Shown here in pieces: positions 36,616 to 45,674 of a DNA stretch of 64,000 nt (position 1 is its first letter; the number at the start of each line of letters is the position of its first letter). The stretch is from Aquipuribacter sp. SD81. Its GTDB lineage: Bacteria; Actinomycetota; Actinomycetes; Actinomycetales; JBBAYJ01. The DNA is taken from the NCBI RefSeq assembly GCF_037153975.1, contig NZ_JBBAYJ010000020.1:22447-86446 (forward strand), given 5' to 3'. A program made the translations under genes and the position numbers. Under the pieces are notes generated by a model. That model was given only the letters and a program-made list of their open reading frames with translations, did not search any database and had not been told where the DNA came from.

Positions 36616-37458
36616 TCACCGCCGTGCGGTGTCGTCGCCCTCGGTCTCGATCTGCTCCTTGCGGACGTCGGCCGACACCTGCTCGGTGTCGGTGTGCGTC
36701 TCCTTGTCGAGGCGGACGCGCTCCACGGGCACGGTCTCCGTGCCCACCACCGGGCGCTCCTCGTGCAGGACCACCTCGTGCTCCTCCTCCGAGAGGGCCG
36801 GCCCGTCCTGGGCGTCGCCGCGGTTGGCGTCCGTGATCGGCTCGCGCTCGACCCGGACCTCCTCCCTGGTGACGGGGACGTCGACCGTCTGGTGCTCGGG
36901 CGTCACGTACTTGCGCAGCCGCGCACGGCCGGCCTCGCGCTGCTCCGTGCCGACGTGGAGCCGCTCCTCCGAGCGCGTCATGGCGTCGTCGGTGGTGGGG
37001 CCGGAGGTGTCGTGGCCCGTCGTGCCCGTCGTGCCCGCCGCGCCCGCCGTACCGGTGCCTGTCATGCCGTCGTCACCGGTGGTCACGCCCGCGTAGGTCC
37101 CGCGGTCGTCGACGTCGGTCGTACGCGCCGCGGGGGTCTCGCCCCGGAGGTCGATCTCGTAGTGGCGGTACAGCTGCTCCTCCTGCTCGGGGGAGATGTG
37201 GCCGTCGTCGTCCAGGCGCGGTGCGTCCTTGACGGTCTTCTTGTCGTAGGGCACCCGGAGGCCGTCACCGGTCATGTCGGCCTGCGACAGCGGCACGAAC
37301 GACTCCGAGGTGCCGAACAGGCCCGTGTTCACGGTGACCCACTGCGGCTGGCCGGTGTCGTCGTCCAGGTACACCTGCTGCGCGGTGCCGATCTTGTCCA
37401 CGTCCGTGTCGTAGACCGTGGTGCCACGCACCCGGTCGAGGTCCTGCGTCGTGATCAT
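36616..37458 (-). CDS. PRC-barrel and DUF2382 domain stress protein
   Basis: 280 residues from ATG at 37458 with GAGGAG upstream. N-terminal PRC-barrel-like domain (MITTQDLDRVRGTTVYDTDV, then WVTVNTGLFGTSESFVPLSQ, residues ~1-75), a Gly/Thr-rich linker (GTAGAAGTTGTTGHD), and a C-terminal DUF2382 domain (EERLHVGTEQREAGRARLRK, then VPVTREEVRVEREPI, to ~275). Such proteins are abundant in radiation- and desiccation-tolerant actinobacteria; biochemical role unknown. Neighbouring small disordered proteins and the trehalose operon are thematically consistent. Confidence 0.92.
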   Translation of the reverse strand: MITTQDLDRVRGTTVYDTDVDKIGTAQQVYLDDDTGQPQWVTVNTGLFGTSESFVPLSQADMTGDGLRVPYDKKTVKDAPRLDDDGHISPEQEEQLYRHYEIDLRGETPAARTTDVDDRGTYAGVTTGDDGMTGTGTAGAAGTTGTTGHDTSGPTTDDAMTRSEERLHVGTEQREAGRARLRKYVTPEHQTVDVPVTREEVRVEREPITDANRGDAQDGPALSEEEHEVVLHEERPVVGTETVPVERVRLDKETHTDTEQVSADVRKEQIETEGDDTARR

Positions 37459-37617
37459 GAGAGGTCTCCTCTCGTCAGCATGTCGAGGACCTGCTCCCCC
37501 GGCCCTCGTCGGAGGCCGTGCCCAGCACACGAGGGGTCCAACCCGGACGGGACGGACATCACGCCCCGTCCTGGGCCGGTGTCGTCCCGGCTCGCCGCAG
37601 GGGTCGCGGCGGCCCGC

Positions 37618-38643
37618 TCAGACGGCCGGAGCGGCCTCGCGGGCGAGTGCCGTCACGCGGCTGAGCGCCCGCAGGTACTTCTTGCGGTACCCGCCGCGGA
37701 GCATCTCCTCGTCGAAGAGGACCGACAGCGGCTCGCCCGTCGCCACCACCGGCAGGGACCGGTCGTACAGCCGGTCGACGAGCACGACCAGCCGCAGGGC
37801 CACGTTCTGGTCCGGCACGGGCGCGACCCCCCGCCAGCCGACCGCCCGCACCCCGTCGAGCAGCGTCCCGTAGCGGCTCGGGTGGACGTCGGCGAGGTGG
37901 TCGCACAACGCGGCGAAGTCGTCGACGACGGCGCCCCGGGTCGCCGCCAGCGCCGTGAGGTCGCCCTCGCCCGCGGGGGTCGGCGCGGCCGGTGAGCCGC
38001 GGTGGCGGTAGTCCTCGCCCTCGACCGTCACGACCTCGAAGAGCCGGCCGAGCGCCTGGATCTCCCGCAGGAAGTCCTCGGCAGCGAACCGGCCCGCCCC
38101 CAGCGCGTCCGGCAGCGTGTTCGACGTCGCCGCGAGGCGCGTGCCGGAGTCCGCCAGCTCGCGCATGAGCCGCGCCATGAGGACGGTGTCGCCGGGGTCG
38201 TCGAGCTCGAACTCGTCGACGCACACGAGGTCCGCCCCGGCCAGGGCGTCGACGGCACCGCGGAAGCCGAGCGCGCCGGCCAGGTGCGTGTACTCGACGA
38301 ACGTCCCGTAGTACCGCCGCCCGGTGGCCGCGTGCCACGTCGCGGCGAGCAGGTGCGTCTTGCCGACCCCGAACCCGCCGTCGAGGTACACCCCCCGCGG
38401 ACCGTCCGCGCCCTCGCGCGAGCGCAGCAGCCGCCCGAGCCCGCGCCCCCGGGAGGCCGGCGCACCGCCCGCGAAGTCCTCGAGCCGTGCCCGCGCGCTC
38501 TGCTGGCTCGGCTCGGCGGGGTCCGGCTCGTACGTGTCGAACCGGGCGCCGGCGAAGCGCGGCGGCGGCACGAGGTCGGTGAGCAGGCGGTCGCGGTCGA
38601 GCGCCGGGCGGCGGTCGACGAGCCGGTCCGCGTGCTCGCTCAC
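37618..38643 (-). CDS. zapE: Cell division protein ZapE (AFG1-like ATPase)
   Basis: 341 residues from GTG at 38643. AFG1/ZapE AAA-type ATPase: Walker A GGFGVGKTHLLAA, Walker B VCVDEFELDDPGDT, FVEYTHLAGALGF, and LAATSNTLPDALGAGRFA; C-terminal VVLVDRLYDRSLPVV and EPLSVLFDEEML. E. coli ZapE modulates the FtsZ ring. Divergent from the sulfurtransferase gene, as commonly seen in actinobacteria. Confidence 0.95.
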   Translation of the reverse strand: MSEHADRLVDRRPALDRDRLLTDLVPPPRFAGARFDTYEPDPAEPSQQSARARLEDFAGGAPASRGRGLGRLLRSREGADGPRGVYLDGGFGVGKTHLLAATWHAATGRRYYGTFVEYTHLAGALGFRGAVDALAGADLVCVDEFELDDPGDTVLMARLMRELADSGTRLAATSNTLPDALGAGRFAAEDFLREIQALGRLFEVVTVEGEDYRHRGSPAAPTPAGEGDLTALAATRGAVVDDFAALCDHLADVHPSRYGTLLDGVRAVGWRGVAPVPDQNVALRLVVLVDRLYDRSLPVVATGEPLSVLFDEEMLRGGYRKKYLRALSRVTALAREAAPAV

Positions 38644-38852
38644 GGCGGCCCAGGCTACGGCGCACCCGCACCGGCGGGGGCGTCGACCCGGTCGCGGTCG
38701 GCGCGCGCGGGTGCGTGTCCGCGGGCTGGGACGGGGGGAAGGAGCGCCGCCGTGCCGGTGTTGGCAGGCTGTGCGCGGGTGACCGCTGCCTCTCGCACGC
38801 CCCACCCCACCACGACCCGTCCCGACACCCGTCCCGACCCTGAGGAGGACCC

Positions 38853-39743
38853 GTGCCCACCGAGCACGACACCGACCCGAAGCTCGCCGCCTACGCCCAC
38901 CCCGAGCGGCTAGTGACGACCGGGTGGCTCGCGGAGCGCCTGGGCACGCCCGGTCTCGTCGTCGTCGAGTCCAGCGAGGACGTCCTGCTGTACGAGACGG
39001 GGCACATCCCCGGGGCCGTCAAGGTCGACTGGCACACCGAGCTCACCGACCCGGTCACCCGCGACTTCGTCGACGGCGAGGGCTTCGCCGCGCTCATGTC
39101 CGCCAAGGGCATCTCGCGGGAGGACACGGTCGTCGTCTACGGCGACAAGAACAACTGGTGGGCCGCCTACGCGCTGTGGGTGTTCAGCCTCTTCGGGCAC
39201 GCCGACGTGCGCCTGCTCGACGGCGGGCGCACGAAGTGGGAGGCCGAGGGCCGGGAGTACGTGACCGACGCGCCGCAGCCGGCCGCCACCGACTACCCCG
39301 TCGTCGAGCGGGACGACACGGGGCTCCGCGCGTTCCTCGACGACGTCAAGGCGCACCTCGGCAGGCCGATGGTCGACGTCCGGTCCCCCGAGGAGTACAC
39401 CGGCGCCCGCACCCACATGCCCGCCTACCCGGAGGAGGGCGCGCTGCGCGGCGGGCACATCCCGGGCGCGCAGAGCGTGCCGTGGGCCCGCGCGGTCGCC
39501 GAGGACGGCGGCTTCAAGCCGCGCGAGGAGCTCGAGGCCATCTACCAGCAGGAGAAGGGTCTCTCCCCCGACGACGACGTCATCGCCTACTGCCGGATCG
39601 GGGAGCGCTCGAGCCACTCCTGGTTCGTGCTCACGCACCTGCTCGGCTTCACGAAGGTCCGCAACTACGACGGGTCGTGGACGGAGTGGGGCAACGCGGT
39701 GCGCGTGCCGATCGCCAGGGGCGAGGAGCCGGGGGCCGCGTGA
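38853..39743 (+). CDS. Thiosulfate/3-mercaptopyruvate sulfurtransferase (two rhodanese domains)
   Basis: 296 residues from GTG at 38853, GAGGAGGA just upstream. Inactive N-terminal rhodanese domain ([17 protein letters not shown]) and an active C-terminal one with the catalytic loop [14 protein letters not shown] (Cys nucleophile); [17 protein letters not shown] matches the actinobacterial CysA/SseA type. It moves sulfur from thiosulfate or mercaptopyruvate. Overlaps sufE by 4 bp, suggesting coupling to Fe-S assembly. Confidence 0.95.
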   Translation: MPTEHDTDPKLAAYAHPERLVTTGWLAERLGTPGLVVVESSEDVLLYETGHIPGAVKVDWHTELTDPVTRDFVDGEGFAALMSAKGISREDTVVVYGDKNNWWAAYALWVFSLFGHADVRLLDGGRTKWEAEGREYVTDAPQPAATDYPVVERDDTGLRAFLDDVKAHLGRPMVDVRSPEEYTGARTHMPAYPEEGALRGGHIPGAQSVPWARAVAEDGGFKPREELEAIYQQEKGLSPDDDVIAYCRIGERSSHSWFVLTHLLGFTKVRNYDGSWTEWGNAVRVPIARGEEPGAA

Positions 39744-40204
39744 GCACGGACCCGCAGCCGTCGGCGTCGCTGCCGGGCGGCTTCGACGCCGTCGTGGAGG
39801 AGTTCCAGGCGCTGGAGGAGCGGGAGCGCCTCGAGCTGCTCCTCGACTTCGCCAACGGCCTGCCGGAGCTGCCCGAGCGGCTGCGCGAGCACCCGGAGCT
39901 GCTCGAGCCGGTGCCGGAGTGCCAGTCCCCCGTCTTCGTCCACGTGGACGTCGACGGCTCCGGGCCGCGCGCCGCGGTCGCGGTGCACCTGAGCGCGCCG
40001 CGCGAGGCGCCCACCACCCGCGGCTTCGCCGGCATCCTCGCCGAGGGCATGGCCGGGCTCGACGCGGAGGGCGTGCTCGCCGTGCCGGACGACGTGCCGG
40101 GCCGGCTCGGGCTCGACCGGGCCGTCAGCCCGCTGCGGCTGCGCGGCATGTCGGGGATGCTGCACCGCATCCAGCGGCAGGTGCGGGAGAAGGCGGGTGT
40201 CTGA
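39740..40204 (+). CDS. SufE-family Fe-S cluster assembly protein
   Basis: 154 residues from GTG at 39740. SufE fold with the sulfur-accepting Cys in [12 protein letters not shown], preceded by [16 protein letters not shown] and followed by [19 protein letters not shown] and [15 protein letters not shown]. It accepts persulfide from a cysteine desulfurase or, by context, the adjacent sulfurtransferase. Overlaps both neighbours. Confidence 0.93.
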   Translation: MSTDPQPSASLPGGFDAVVEEFQALEERERLELLLDFANGLPELPERLREHPELLEPVPECQSPVFVHVDVDGSGPRAAVAVHLSAPREAPTTRGFAGILAEGMAGLDAEGVLAVPDDVPGRLGLDRAVSPLRLRGMSGMLHRIQRQVREKAGV

Positions 40205-40997
40205 GGGCCCGGGCCCCGTGGGCCTCGACGTCCTCGTCGGGCCCGGGGCGCCCGGGCGGCTGACCTCCGACGATGTCGACGGGCTGCTCGCGCACTACAC
40301 GGCCGGCGTGCCGCACGCCCGGGCCTCGCGCTGGGTCCGCGCCAACATGGTGAGCACGGTGGACGGCGCCGCGACGGGACCGGACGGACGCTCCGGCTCG
40401 GTGAGCAGCGACGTGGACAAGGCGGTGTTCGGCCTGCTGCGCGGGCTCGCGGACGCGGTGCTCGTCGGCGCGGGCACCGCCCGTTCCGAGGGGTACGGAC
40501 CCGCCGGGCGCCACCGCGTCCTCGCCGCGCGCCGGGAGGCCGCGGGCCGGCGCGCGACCGCCGTCGTCGTGCAGGTGACCCGCTCCGGGCGGGTGGAGAC
40601 CGGACGGGGCATGTTCGAGGTGCCCGAGGCGGGCCTCGTCGTCATGCCCGCGGGCGACGCCGAGGCCCTCGCGCGCGCCCGCGAGGCCGCGGGCGAGGAC
40701 GGGGTCGTCCTCGCCGGGCACGTCGACGACGGCGGCCCGGACCTCGCCCGGGCGCTGGACGCGCTCGCCGAGCGCGGGCTGCGCCACGTGCTGTGCGAGG
40801 GCGGTCCGGGCCTCCTCGCCGACGTCGCAGCGGCCGACGTCCTCGACGAGCTGTGCCTCACCACGAGCCCGCTGCTCGTGGCCTCGGACGCGCCGCGGGT
40901 CACCGCGGGCGCCGCGGTCGGGCCCCACGGGCTCGAGCTCGCGGGGCTGCTCCACGCCCGCTCCACCCTGCTCGCCCGCTGGCTGCGCCGGCGCTAG
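40197..40997 (+). CDS. RibD C-terminal domain (pyrimidine reductase family) protein
   Basis: 266 residues from GTG at 40197, overlapping sufE by 8 bp. Dihydrofolate-reductase-like fold of RibD/RibG reductases: RANMVSTVDGAATGPDGRS, GLADAVLVGAGTARSEGYGP, and the NADPH-site LRHVLCEGGPGLLADVAAAD. It lacks the deaminase half, and this actinobacterial group has no firm substrate; riboflavin or deazaflavin pathway work is possible. Converges with the alpha/beta hydrolase (25-bp gap). Confidence 0.9.
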   Translation: MSEGPGPVGLDVLVGPGAPGRLTSDDVDGLLAHYTAGVPHARASRWVRANMVSTVDGAATGPDGRSGSVSSDVDKAVFGLLRGLADAVLVGAGTARSEGYGPAGRHRVLAARREAAGRRATAVVVQVTRSGRVETGRGMFEVPEAGLVVMPAGDAEALARAREAAGEDGVVLAGHVDDGGPDLARALDALAERGLRHVLCEGGPGLLADVAAADVLDELCLTTSPLLVASDAPRVTAGAAVGPHGLELAGLLHARSTLLARWLRRR

Positions 40998-41022
40998 GGG
41001 CCCCCCGGTCCGGGCGCCGCCC

Positions 41023-42237
41023 TCAGCCGGCGCCGCGGCGGGCCGGGCCCACACCCAGGGTGCCGGTGAGGTAGGACGCGAGCTCGCGCTCCCACCGCTG
41101 CGGGTCGACGTTCCACTCCTGGCAGTGCCGCGCACCGCGGTACGGCGCGTGCGTCACGAGGTCGGGGCGGGCCTGCGCGAGCGCCCGGGACGGCCCGGAC
41201 GGCACGAACTCGTCGTCGTCGGAGTGCACGAGCAGCATGCGGTGGCGCAGCTCGTTGGCCCGCGCCACCCAGTCGAAGCGCTCGAGCTCGACGGGGCCGT
41301 CGACGCCGAAGAGTCGGTCGGCCTGCCGGCGCCCGAGCAGCTCCAGGCCGAGCCGCGCCACCCCGACCGGCACCCGGTTGACCCGCGCCTGGTGGTCGAG
41401 CACGTCCGACCACGACACCACGGGGGCGTCGAGGACCACACCGCGCACGAGGTGCTGCAGGCGCGAGCGCGACAGCAGCTGAAGCACGATCGCGCCGCCC
41501 ATCGACCAGCCGAGCAGCACCACCCCCCTCGCTCCCCGGCGCAGCGCGAGGCGGATCGCGTGCTCCACGTCCGTCCACTCGGTGTCGCCGAGGTGGTAGC
41601 GCCCGCCCGGCAGGGCGGGGGCGTCCGCGTCGTTGCGGTAGCTCGGCACGACGGCCGGCACCCCGAGGCGGTGCAGCACCGGCAGCGCCCGCAGGCACTC
41701 CTCCCGCGTGGCCCCGCGCCCGTGCACGAGCACCGCCCACACGTCGGATCGCGGCACGTCGTCCGCGGGCGGCACGACCCACGCCGGCAGCGGGCCGACG
41801 TCGCCGTCGAGGACGACGTCCTCGTGCGCGAGCCCGAGCGCACCCGTCGGCTCGCCCGCGTAGTAGTACGGGTTCCAGCGCGCGGGACCGACGCGCATCG
41901 GTCCGTCGACCTCGACGAGCTCCCGGGTGACGGTCGGGCCGTCGGCACGGACCACCTCGCCGAGGTGGGCGTGGCTCACCCCGCCCGACAGGCGCAGCCC
42001 GAACCGGCCGCGGGCGACGGTGTCGTCGGTCGCGCGCAGCGTGATCGTGCCCGGCCCCACGCTCAGCACCTCCGTGTCGTCCGGCTTGAGACGGTCCGGG
42101 GTGAGGACGCGCCGCACGAAGTAGGCGGCCGACGCGCTCACCGCCGCCGACACGAGCAGGCCGCCCGCGAGCGCGGACCCACCGACCACGAGCGCCCGGG
42201 TGAGCCTGGTCCGTCGGGAGGGGGCGTCACTGACCAC
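41023..42237 (-). CDS. Membrane-anchored alpha/beta hydrolase
   Basis: 404 residues from GTG at 42237. N-terminal hydrophobic anchor (about residues 15-38, GGSALAGGLLVSAAVSASAAYF-like), a beta-rich insert (GPGTITLRATDDTVARG), then the hydrolase core: VWAVLVHGRGATREE, nucleophile elbow LLGWSMGGAIVLQLL (Ser), HSDDDEFVPSGPS (Asp) and GARHCQEWNV (His). The S9/DUF3530-like actinobacterial group has no known substrate. Divergent from msrB. Confidence 0.88.
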   Translation of the reverse strand: MVSDAPSRRTRLTRALVVGGSALAGGLLVSAAVSASAAYFVRRVLTPDRLKPDDTEVLSVGPGTITLRATDDTVARGRFGLRLSGGVSHAHLGEVVRADGPTVTRELVEVDGPMRVGPARWNPYYYAGEPTGALGLAHEDVVLDGDVGPLPAWVVPPADDVPRSDVWAVLVHGRGATREECLRALPVLHRLGVPAVVPSYRNDADAPALPGGRYHLGDTEWTDVEHAIRLALRRGARGVVLLGWSMGGAIVLQLLSRSRLQHLVRGVVLDAPVVSWSDVLDHQARVNRVPVGVARLGLELLGRRQADRLFGVDGPVELERFDWVARANELRHRMLLVHSDDDEFVPSGPSRALAQARPDLVTHAPYRGARHCQEWNVDPQRWERELASYLTGTLGVGPARRGAG

Positions 42238-42370
42238 CTCGCCATCCTGGCAGCCGCCCGGGTCTGCTCCTCCGGCACCCTGTCGGAACACGGGCCGCCG
42301 GGTCGACGTTCTCCCCAGCGGAAGGGGCGCCGGACGCGCCCACCGCCACGGGGGGACGAGAGGGGTCGAG

Positions 42371-42835
42371 ATGCTGGGTTCCCGTCGGAGCAGCACGGAG
42401 TCGGACACGACCGGCCGGAGCGGCGGTGAGCTGCGGGTGTACCCGCGCGGCCGCACGGAGGAGGAGTGGCGCGAGACCCTCACCGACGAGGAGTTCCGCG
42501 TGCTGCGGCGCGCGGGCACCGAGCGCGCCTTCACCGGGGAGTACACCGACAACCACGACGTCGGCGTGTACTCGTGCCGCGCGTGCGGCACCGAGCTGTT
42601 CCGCAGCGAGCAGAAGTTCGACAGCCACTGCGGCTGGCCGTCCTTCTTCTCCCCGCTCGCCGGCGACCGCATCGAGGAGATCCGCGACACCACCATGGGC
42701 ATGGTGCGCACCGAGGTCCGCTGCGCCGCGTGCGGCTCCCACCTCGGGCACGTGTTCGAGGGCGAGGGCTACGACACGCCGACCGACCTGCGCTACTGCA
42801 TCAACTCGGTGTCGATGCGCTTCGAGCCGGCCTGA
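42371..42835 (+). CDS. msrB: Peptide-methionine (R)-S-oxide reductase MsrB
   Basis: 154 residues from ATG at 42371. Complete MsrB: zinc cysteine pairs in YSCRACGTELF and RCAACGSHLGHVF, HCGWPSFFSP, and the catalytic Cys in RYCINSVSMRFEPA. Reduces methionine-R-sulfoxide in oxidised proteins. The first ~25 residues are a Ser/Arg leader beyond the usual domain. Sixty-four bases upstream of a GNAT gene. Confidence 0.97.
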   Translation: MLGSRRSSTESDTTGRSGGELRVYPRGRTEEEWRETLTDEEFRVLRRAGTERAFTGEYTDNHDVGVYSCRACGTELFRSEQKFDSHCGWPSFFSPLAGDRIEEIRDTTMGMVRTEVRCAACGSHLGHVFEGEGYDTPTDLRYCINSVSMRFEPA

Positions 42836-42899
42836 CGGACGCCCGGCGGGCGGTCCGGTACCGCCCGCCCCGTTCGTCGGGCGCGCCTACGATCCCCGG

Positions 42900-43415
42900 G
42901 TGAGCGAGTCCACGTCGCCGACGACGACCTCGTGCGCCCGCTGGGACGACCTGTCCCCGCGCGTCGCGTACGCCCTGCTCCGCCTGCGCGTCGACGTGTT
43001 CGTCGTCGAGCAGGCGTGCGCGTACCCCGAGCTCGACGGCCGCGACCTCGAGCCGGGCGCCGAGCACCGGTGGGCGCACCCGGTCGGTGACCCTGCCACC
43101 GTCCTCGCCTACCTCCGCGTCCTCGACGACGGGCCGGTGCACGGGCCGTCCGACGCTGCTCCGTCGGGTCCTCGCCGGACCGTGCCGCTGCGGCGGGTGG
43201 GCCGCGTCGTCGCGGCGCCGGCCGCGCGCGGGCGCCGGCTGGCCGAGCAGCTGGTCGCGGAGGTGGTGGCCGCGCACGGCCGCGACGGCGACGTCGTCCT
43301 CGACGCGCAGTCGCACCTCGCCGACTGGTACGCGCGGCACGGCTTCGAGCGGACCGGTCCCGACTTCGTCGAGGACGGCATCCCCCACACCCCCATGCGC
43401 CGCCCGCGCGGCTGA
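42900..43415 (+). CDS. GNAT-family acetyltransferase, ElaA type
   Basis: 171 residues from GTG at 42900. ElaA pattern: YALLRLRVDVFVVEQACAYP, then ELDGRDLEPGAEHRW, AYLRVLDDG, RVGRVVAAPAARGRRLAEQL (acetyl-CoA motif) and LDAQSHLADWYARHGFER. Substrate unknown. Converges with hemQ (25-bp gap). Confidence 0.93.
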   Translation: MSESTSPTTTSCARWDDLSPRVAYALLRLRVDVFVVEQACAYPELDGRDLEPGAEHRWAHPVGDPATVLAYLRVLDDGPVHGPSDAAPSGPRRTVPLRRVGRVVAAPAARGRRLAEQLVAEVVAAHGRDGDVVLDAQSHLADWYARHGFERTGPDFVEDGIPHTPMRRPRG

Positions 43416-43440
43416 CCCGGACGGTCGCCGGCGGCCCCCC

Positions 43441-44139
43441 TCAGGGCAGGGACGCGACGAGGGCGTCGAGCTCGGCGCGCGGACCGGTGAAGAACGGCAG
43501 CTCCTCGCGCACGTGCCGGCGGGCGCCGGTGTTCCGGAGGTCGCGCATGAGGTCGACGATGCGGTGCAGCTCGTCGGCCTCGAACGCCAGCAGCCACTCG
43601 TAGTCGCCGAGGGCGAAGCTGGAGACGGTGTTGGCGCGCACGTCCGGGTACGGCCGCGCCGCCCGGCCGTGCTCGACCAGCAGCTCGCGGCGCTCGTCCT
43701 CCGGCAGCAGGTACCACTCGTAGCTGCGCACGAACGGGTACACGCACAGGTAGCCGCGCGCCTCCTCCCCCGCCATGAACGCGGGCACGTGGCCGCGGTT
43801 GAACTCCGCCGGGCGGTGCAGCCCGACGACCGACCACACGGGCGCGAGGTGCCGGCCCACGTGGGTGCGCCGCAGCGCGTGGTACGCGGCCTGGACGGTC
43901 TCGACGGTCGGGGCGTGCCACCACACCATGAGGTCCGCCTCGGCGCTCATCCCGCCGACGTCGTACCAGCCGCGCACGACGAGGTCGTGCTCGGCCACGA
44001 GCGGCGCGAGCGCGTCGTGGACCTCGGCGGCGAGCGAGGCCCGGTCGGCGTCGCCGGGCAGCGGCGCCGCGGAGGCGAAGACCGACCACGCGGTGTACCG
44101 GATCGTCTCGTTGATGCTGTCGGCGTCGGCGGCACTCAT
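43441..44139 (-). CDS. hemQ: Coproheme decarboxylase HemQ (ChdC)
   Basis: 232 residues from ATG at 44139. Chlorite-dismutase-fold enzyme of the Gram-positive haem pathway; decarboxylates iron-coproporphyrin III to haem b. [40 protein letters not shown], and the catalytic Tyr region [13 protein letters not shown] with downstream [16 protein letters not shown] are typical of actinobacterial ChdC. Last of hemE-hemY-hemQ; a large hairpin separates it from hemY. Confidence 0.96.
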   Translation of the reverse strand: MSAADADSINETIRYTAWSVFASAAPLPGDADRASLAAEVHDALAPLVAEHDLVVRGWYDVGGMSAEADLMVWWHAPTVETVQAAYHALRRTHVGRHLAPVWSVVGLHRPAEFNRGHVPAFMAGEEARGYLCVYPFVRSYEWYLLPEDERRELLVEHGRAARPYPDVRANTVSSFALGDYEWLLAFEADELHRIVDLMRDLRNTGARRHVREELPFFTGPRAELDALVASLP

Positions 44140-44176
44140 GCCCCCGAGTATCCCGGCCCCGCCCCCCGCCCCTTCG

Positions 44177-44236
44177 CCGAGGGGTCGGCCCCGGCACGTC
44201 GGGACGGGTGACGGCGTGCCGCGAGCGACCCCTCGG
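44177..44236 (-). terminator. Large nested hairpin between hemY and hemQ
   Basis: CCGAGGGGTCG pairs perfectly with CGACCCCTCGG (11 bp), with an inner CGGCACG/CGTGCCG stem. It lies in the 124-bp gap between the hemY stop and the hemQ start, on the path of a hemE-hemY-hemQ transcript, so it could be a terminator, an attenuator or an RNase processing site. Confidence 0.6.
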
Positions 44237-44263
44237 CAGCGCGGGGGCGGGCTCCCCGGGGGG

Positions 44264-45667
44264 TCAGGGGGTGAGGGCGGCGGCGGCGCGGGCGCCGGAG
44301 GCGATGCACGCCGGCACGCCGACGCCGTCGGTCCAGCCGCCCGCGACGGCCAGGCCCGGCTGCTCGACGACGAGGCGGCGGACGGCGGCGACCCGGTCGA
44401 CGTGCCCGACGGTGTGCTGCGGCAGCGCCCCGCCCCACCGCGCGACGGTGGCGTCGACGACCCGGGGGGCGGGCACGTCGTCGACGGCGAGCAGCGTCGC
44501 GAGGTCCCGGGCGGCGAGGTCGACGAGGTCGGCGTCGTCGCGGCGCAGGGCCCCGGCGTCACCACGGCGGCCGTACGACACCCGCACGAGGTGCCGGCCG
44601 GCCGCGCGCTCCGCCAACCACGCCCACTTCCGCGTGCTGAAGGTGACCGCCTTGGCCTGCACGCCCGCGGCGGCGGCCTCGCTGGGCGGCACGAGCAGCC
44701 CCGAGCGCTCGGGCACGTCGCCCTCGACGGCGAGGGCCACCACGCCGACGCCGACGACCGGGACCTGCTCGAGCAGCGCGGCGGCCGCGGGCACGACGGG
44801 ACGGAGCAGCCTGGCCGCCGCGGTGAGCGGCAGCGCGACGACGACCGCGTCCACGTCGAGCGCCTCCTCGGGCAGCCGCACGCGCCAGCCCGCGCCCTCG
44901 CGCTCCAGGCCGTGGACGAGCGCGCCGGTGCGCACCCGGGCGCCGGCCCGGCGCAGGGCGTCGACGGCCGCGTCGGCCAGCAGCGACGTGCCGCCGTCGA
45001 CGCCGGTGAACACCGGGGCGCCGGGCGTCGCGGCCGACCCCATCGCGTCGACGGCGTCGGCGAAGGGGGTGCCGTCCTGCCACGCCCGCCACAGCTGCGG
45101 CACGACCGAGCGCAGCGACAGCTCGTCGGTGCGGCCGGCGTGGACGCCGCCCAGCAGGGGCTCGACGAGCACGTCGAGCACGGGGCGGCCCACCTCGCCC
45201 ACGACGGCCGTCGCGACGGCCACGTCGTCCCGCCGACCACCCTTCGGCCGGTCCCGTCGTCCCCCGCCCGCGGCGGCCCGCAGGGCCGCCTCCGTCTCCG
45301 CGAGCTCCGCGGGCCGCAGCACCCCGGACAGGTCGGTGCCGTGGCCGGGCACGCCGAGGACCGTGCCCCGCGGCAGCCGACGCACCCCGTCGCGCCGCCA
45401 CACCGCCGCCGCGGCGGCCGTGGGCGAGGTGAGCCGGTGCGTGAGGCCCAGCCGCTCGACGAGGGCGACGCCCTCGGGACGCCGCGCCAGGAACGCCTCC
45501 ACGCCGACGTCGAGGTCGACCCCGCCGACCGGCTGCCGGCGCAGCAGGCCACCCGGGTCCGGCCGCGCCTCGAGCACCTTGACGTCGGCGCCCGCGTCGA
45601 CGAGGTCGAGCGCGGCCACGAGGCCGCTCACCCCGCCGCCCAGCACGGCGACGCGCGACCGGCTCAC
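44264..45667 (-). CDS. hemY: Coproporphyrinogen III oxidase HemY/CgoX (annotated also as protoporphyrinogen oxidase HemG)
   Basis: 467 residues from ATG at 45667. FAD flavoprotein: dinucleotide-binding [51 protein letters not shown] (conserved in the family), and a C-terminal [19 protein letters not shown]. With hemQ present, the coproporphyrin-dependent route and therefore CgoX activity is expected. Seven bases downstream of hemE. Confidence 0.93.
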   Translation of the reverse strand: MSRSRVAVLGGGVSGLVAALDLVDAGADVKVLEARPDPGGLLRRQPVGGVDLDVGVEAFLARRPEGVALVERLGLTHRLTSPTAAAAAVWRRDGVRRLPRGTVLGVPGHGTDLSGVLRPAELAETEAALRAAAGGGRRDRPKGGRRDDVAVATAVVGEVGRPVLDVLVEPLLGGVHAGRTDELSLRSVVPQLWRAWQDGTPFADAVDAMGSAATPGAPVFTGVDGGTSLLADAAVDALRRAGARVRTGALVHGLEREGAGWRVRLPEEALDVDAVVVALPLTAAARLLRPVVPAAAALLEQVPVVGVGVVALAVEGDVPERSGLLVPPSEAAAAGVQAKAVTFSTRKWAWLAERAAGRHLVRVSYGRRGDAGALRRDDADLVDLAARDLATLLAVDDVPAPRVVDATVARWGGALPQHTVGHVDRVAAVRRLVVEQPGLAVAGGWTDGVGVPACIASGARAAAALTP

Positions 45668-45674
45668 GCGTGGC

